From Oscillibacter sp. (GTDB lineage Bacteria; Bacillota; Clostridia; Oscillospirales; Oscillospiraceae): a stretch of 64,000 nucleotides of DNA. Below are positions 61,410-64,000 of the stretch, piece after piece. The stretch spans positions 58,195 to 122,194 of the forward strand of contig JALCRR010000003.1 in the NCBI GenBank assembly GCA_022652815.1. Reading direction: 5' to 3'. The position numbers and the translations under genes were made by a program. Under the pieces are notes generated by a model. That model was given only the letters and a program-made list of their open reading frames with translations. It searched no databases and was not told where the DNA came from. Numbering within the stretch: position 1 is the stretch's first letter; each line of letters opens with the position of its first letter.

Positions 61410-61664
61410 GTGAAGAAGTACCTGATGATCGCCCGCAGCGTAACCCACGCACAGCGGATGGAGCTGGCGCTGTCCAGAATCGGCATTCGCCCGCAGGTCT
61501 TTCATGCTCCCCTGGAACTGACAGCCGGACACGGCTGCGCCTACGCCGTGCAGGTTCGGGAGAGCGATTTTCAAGTGGCGCTAAAAGCAGTTTACGGGGC
61601 CGGAGCAAACCCCGTCGCGATATTTTTAACGGATGGCACCCAATTTCAGGAGGTGCGGGTATGA
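61410..61664 (+). CDS. DUF3343 protein (putative Se/S carrier-like)
   Basis: An 84-aa protein. GTG 61410 is chosen because AGGAGG lies 7 bases before it; GTG 61404 is too near. The pattern MKKYLMIARSVTHAQRMELA and GHGCAYAVQVRESD (conserved cysteine in GCAYAV) is that of DUF3343, which accompanies cysteine desulfurases and selenium or sulfur trafficking genes. It overlaps the desulfurase gene by 4 bases, so the two almost certainly work together. Confidence 0.85.
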   Translation: MKKYLMIARSVTHAQRMELALSRIGIRPQVFHAPLELTAGHGCAYAVQVRESDFQVALKAVYGAGANPVAIFLTDGTQFQEVRV

Positions 61665-62797
61665 TATATCTGGATTCTGCCGCAACCAGTTTTCAAAAGC
61701 CGCATTCGGTCGAAACGGCTATGACGCAGGCGCTGCGGGAGATGAGTTCTCCGGGAAGAGGCGGGTATCCGGCGGCTGTAAAAGCTGCCGATACCGCTCT
61801 GGAATGCCGGAGCGAAGTGCAGGAGCTGTTTCATGTGGAGACGCCGGAGCAGGTCGTTTTCACCATGAACGCAACCCACGGGCTAAACCTGGCCATCAAA
61901 AGTCTTGTGCCGCCCGGCGGTCATGCGGTGATTTCCGGCTATGAGCACAACGCCGTCACACGGCCACTGGCGGCTTTGGGTGCGGAAATTACCGTTGCCG
62001 AAATCCCACTTTTTCAGCCGGAGAAGGCGCCGGGGGCTTTTGCTGCGGCGATTACGCCGGAGACGGACGCCGTCATCTGTAACCATGTGTCCAATGTGTT
62101 CGGCTTTGCCCAGCCGATGGAGCAGATTGCCGCTGTCTGCCGGGAACGGAATGTTCCGTTAATCGTAGACGCCTCACAGTCTGGGGGCATTTTGCCGCTG
62201 GATCTGCAAAATCTGGGCGCGGCGTTTATTGCCATGCCGGGGCATAAAGGACTCTACGGCCCCCAGGGAACCGGAATCTTGGTCTGTGGGAAAGACGTAG
62301 AGACGAAAACCCTGCTGGAAGGCGGCACCGGAAGCCTTTCCCGGGATCAGCAGATGCCGGATTTCCTGCCGGATCGTCTGGAGGCCGGTACCCACAATAT
62401 GCCCGGCATTGCAGGACTACTGGCCGGAATTCGATTTGTGCGGAGTCAGGGTATGGCCCAGATTTGCCTGGAGGAGCGGAAGCTTGCGGCGTTGGCCGCG
62501 GAAGGACTTCGCACGATCCCGCAGATTCAAGTCTTTGCCAAAAACGATCTCTTCGCCCAGACCGGCGTCCTCTCGTTCGTATGCAAAAAAATGGATGCGG
62601 AGCGCGTGGGTGAGGAACTGGGGAAGAGGGGGATTGCCGTCCGGACGGGACTGCACTGTGCGCCCCTTGCCCACAAGTCGGCAGGAACGCTGGAAACCGG
62701 CACAATTCGAGCGAGTTTTTCAGCATTCAACACAAAGAACGAAATTATCCAATTCGTAGAAACAACTGCCCAAATTGTCAGCGGAAATATTGAATAG
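61661..62797 (+). CDS. Class V aminotransferase, cysteine desulfurase/selenocysteine lyase type
   Basis: A 378-aa PLP enzyme. The PLP lysine is K196 in AMPGHKGLYGPQGTG, and the persulfide-forming cysteine is C333 in RTGLHCAPLAHKSAGT. NATHGLNLAIK and DASQSGGILPLD are typical of the EF2568-like subgroup, which is associated with selenium-dependent hydroxylases. Here it is paired with DUF3343 in place of an IscU scaffold. The start ATG 61661 follows AGGAGG. Whether it handles S or Se is not decided by sequence. Confidence 0.9.
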   Translation: MIYLDSAATSFQKPHSVETAMTQALREMSSPGRGGYPAAVKAADTALECRSEVQELFHVETPEQVVFTMNATHGLNLAIKSLVPPGGHAVISGYEHNAVTRPLAALGAEITVAEIPLFQPEKAPGAFAAAITPETDAVICNHVSNVFGFAQPMEQIAAVCRERNVPLIVDASQSGGILPLDLQNLGAAFIAMPGHKGLYGPQGTGILVCGKDVETKTLLEGGTGSLSRDQQMPDFLPDRLEAGTHNMPGIAGLLAGIRFVRSQGMAQICLEERKLAALAAEGLRTIPQIQVFAKNDLFAQTGVLSFVCKKMDAERVGEELGKRGIAVRTGLHCAPLAHKSAGTLETGTIRASFSAFNTKNEIIQFVETTAQIVSGNIE

Positions 62798-62822
62798 TCC
62801 GTGAATTTTAGGGGAGTTAACC

Positions 62823-62851
62823 TTGCAATTTAACCGCATATTTTATATAAT
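62823..62851 (+). promoter_or_regulatory. Promoter of cdaA-cdaR
   Basis: TTGCAA (62823-62828) and TATAAT (62846-62851), with 17 bp between, lie 31 bases before the GTG. Confidence 0.85.
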
Positions 62852-62881
62852 AAGTATATTCGTGACCGAAAGGCAGATGAC

Positions 62882-63766
62882 GTGGAAATGGTTTCAACCT
62901 GGATTGGAAATTTGATTCGTTATTTACTGACAATCAAGATTTCTGATGCGCTGGATATTTTGATTATGGCCTTTGTCGTATTCAAGGTTTTGATGCTGGT
63001 CAAAACGACCCGCGTTGCAAATCTTCTGAAGGGCGTTTTCATCTTCTTGCTTATTCTGTGGATTTCCACGTTCTTGAATCTGCACGGCATCAGCTATATT
63101 ATGCGGAAAATGGTAGAGGTTGGCGTCCTGGCGCTCATCATCCTGTTCCAGCCGGAAATTCGCCGAGTTCTGGAACAGATGGGCAGCCGAAAGCTGAACT
63201 TTCTGGGCTTCTTCTCTCACGGTGAGGCGCTCAGCGCCATGGAACACACCATCGGGCAGACGGTTGTCGCCTGCACGGAAATGTCCAAAACCCGCACCGG
63301 TGCACTGATCGTGTTCGAGCGGGAGATTTTGCTGGACGATATGGTGCGTTCCGGAACGGTGCTGGACGCCTCCGTTTCCAGTGAGCTGCTGAAAAACATC
63401 TTCTTTGTCAAGGCACCGATGCACGACGGCGCAGCCATCATTCGTCAGGGACGGCTTCTCGGTGCCGGCTGCATGCTGCCGCTGAGCAAAAATGTGAATC
63501 TCTCCCGGGACTTGGGCATGCGCCACCGGGCGGGCATCGGCATGAGCGAAAATTCCGATGCCGTGGTGGTCATCGTGTCGGAAGAAACCGGAGCGATTTC
63601 TGTGGCTGTGGGCGGTATGCTCAAGCGCCACTTGATGCCGGAGACACTGGAAAACCTCCTGCGCAACGAACTGCTGCCGCAGGAGAATCTGGAATCGGAC
63701 AAGCGGAGGCTTGGCCTTGCACAGCTTTTCCGTCTTGGAAAGGACGGTGACGATCATGCAAAATAA
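62882..63766 (+). CDS. cdaA: Diadenylate cyclase CdaA
   Basis: A 294-aa membrane-bound enzyme that makes c-di-AMP. Three hydrophobic segments (about 20-90) are followed by the DAC domain. The catalytic DGA motif is in KAPMHDGAAII (182-184) and RHR in LGMRHRAGIGMSE (214-216). The start is GTG 62882 with AAAGG eight bases upstream. It is translated together with its regulator cdaR, with an 11-base overlap. Confidence 0.97.
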   Translation: MEMVSTWIGNLIRYLLTIKISDALDILIMAFVVFKVLMLVKTTRVANLLKGVFIFLLILWISTFLNLHGISYIMRKMVEVGVLALIILFQPEIRRVLEQMGSRKLNFLGFFSHGEALSAMEHTIGQTVVACTEMSKTRTGALIVFEREILLDDMVRSGTVLDASVSSELLKNIFFVKAPMHDGAAIIRQGRLLGAGCMLPLSKNVNLSRDLGMRHRAGIGMSENSDAVVVIVSEETGAISVAVGGMLKRHLMPETLENLLRNELLPQENLESDKRRLGLAQLFRLGKDGDDHAK

Positions 63767-64000
63767 AATCGACAGCGGAAGAAAAATTCTGTATATCGTG
63801 ATCTCAATTCTGGTTTCCATCGGAATTTGGATCTACGTTGATGACAGGGAAGTTGATGACGTAACCAAGCAGTTTGCGAACATTCCCATCGAGTTTGTGG
63901 GAGAGAATACCACGCTGGCCGATCGGGGACTGATGCTGCTGGACAGCAGCGAGGAAGCCGTTACGCTGAAGCTGGAGGGTTCACGCAGAATGATCGCCCA
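63756..64000 (+). CDS. cdaR: YbbR-domain regulator of CdaA (CdaR), 5' part
   Basis: The first 81 codons are seen; the gene runs off the window. After MQNKIDSGRK a single membrane helix (ILYIVISILVSIGIWIYV) and the start of the first YbbR repeat (TKQFANIPIEFVGENTTLA) follow. CdaR binds and modulates CdaA in Firmicutes. ATG 63756 lies in the end of cdaA. Confidence 0.93.
   Translation, partial: MQNKIDSGRKILYIVISILVSIGIWIYVDDREVDDVTKQFANIPIEFVGENTTLADRGLMLLDSSEEAVTLKLEGSRRMIA

Overview
The window is chromosomal DNA from a spore-forming, butyrate-type anaerobe of the Clostridia. It is most like the Oscillospiraceae/Ruminococcaceae (Oscillibacter, Flavonifractor, Lawsonibacter-like), judging from gene content and fairly GC-rich coding sequence. 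Sporulation sigma genes are present (spoIIGA-sigE, spoIIAA-spoIIAB-sigF, sigG), with GerW/YtfJ and YlmC/YmxH spore proteins. T-box leaders precede valS and alaS, ispH is fused to ribosomal protein S1, and there is a butyryl-CoA:acetate-type CoA-transferase. I see no rRNA, tRNA, CRISPR array, prophage or intact insertion sequence. All calls come from reading the sequence; no database search was run.

Layout. 1-5 kb: the 3' end of an unknown gene, a three-gene unknown cluster, nth, rarA, an S1-domain protein, DUF951 and a 30-codon membrane ORF. 5-11.3 kb: spoIIGA-sigE, T-box-valS, spoIIAA-spoIIAB-sigF. 11.2-13.5 kb (minus strand): a damage-response operon (41-aa membrane peptide, radical SAM protein, DUF4130 protein) behind a promoter carrying two LexA boxes. 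13.6-25.4 kb: threonine aldolase, a lipoprotein, an MBOAT/DHHW acylation pair, a rhodanese lipoprotein, PcrA-type helicase, HAD phosphatase, 3-methyladenine glycosylase, an EamA transporter, a WecG/TagA glycosyltransferase and a thymidylate kinase. 25.4-33.7 kb: a cysteine-rich 50-aa peptide, mltG, U32 peptidase, a flavoprotein, DUF6291, T-box-alaS, HIT. 33.65-34.8 kb: about 1.2 kb of non-coding repeats, including three 224-bp tandem units. 34.8-45.6 kb: HTH-comEC-holA-rnmV, DUF6514, glnS, a thioesterase, sigG, an ABC exporter pair, YlmC/YmxH. 45.6-64 kb: rpsB-tsf, M50 protease-scpA-scpB-DUF2953-ytfJ-dacF-rluB, RpiR-flavoprotein-cmk-plsC-ispH/S1, the CoA-transferase, ispD-ispF, DUF3343-cysteine desulfurase, cdaA-cdaR (cut by the window end).

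The most unusual signal is a recurrent intergenic element with three full copies (15316-15545, 41187-41399, 61139-61355) and one short copy (18121-18235). Each full copy is a 160-165 bp body holding three hairpins, two of which show compensatory base changes between copies. Each body is flanked by two direct copies of a terminator hairpin. The terminator sequence differs completely from locus to locus, while the body is shared. All copies lie just downstream of a plus-strand gene and in the same orientation. This looks like a small, possibly mobile, structured element that targets and duplicates its host gene's terminator; I do not recognise it as a named family. The second is the LexA-controlled operon at 11.2-13.5 kb, whose first gene is a single-span membrane microprotein.

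Sporulation control can also be read in non-coding DNA: a Spo0A box before spoIIAA, tandem Spo0A-like boxes 10 bp apart before the DUF6514 gene, a long-spacer promoter before spoIIGA, and a SigF-type promoter before sigG, which stands apart from spoIIGA-sigE.
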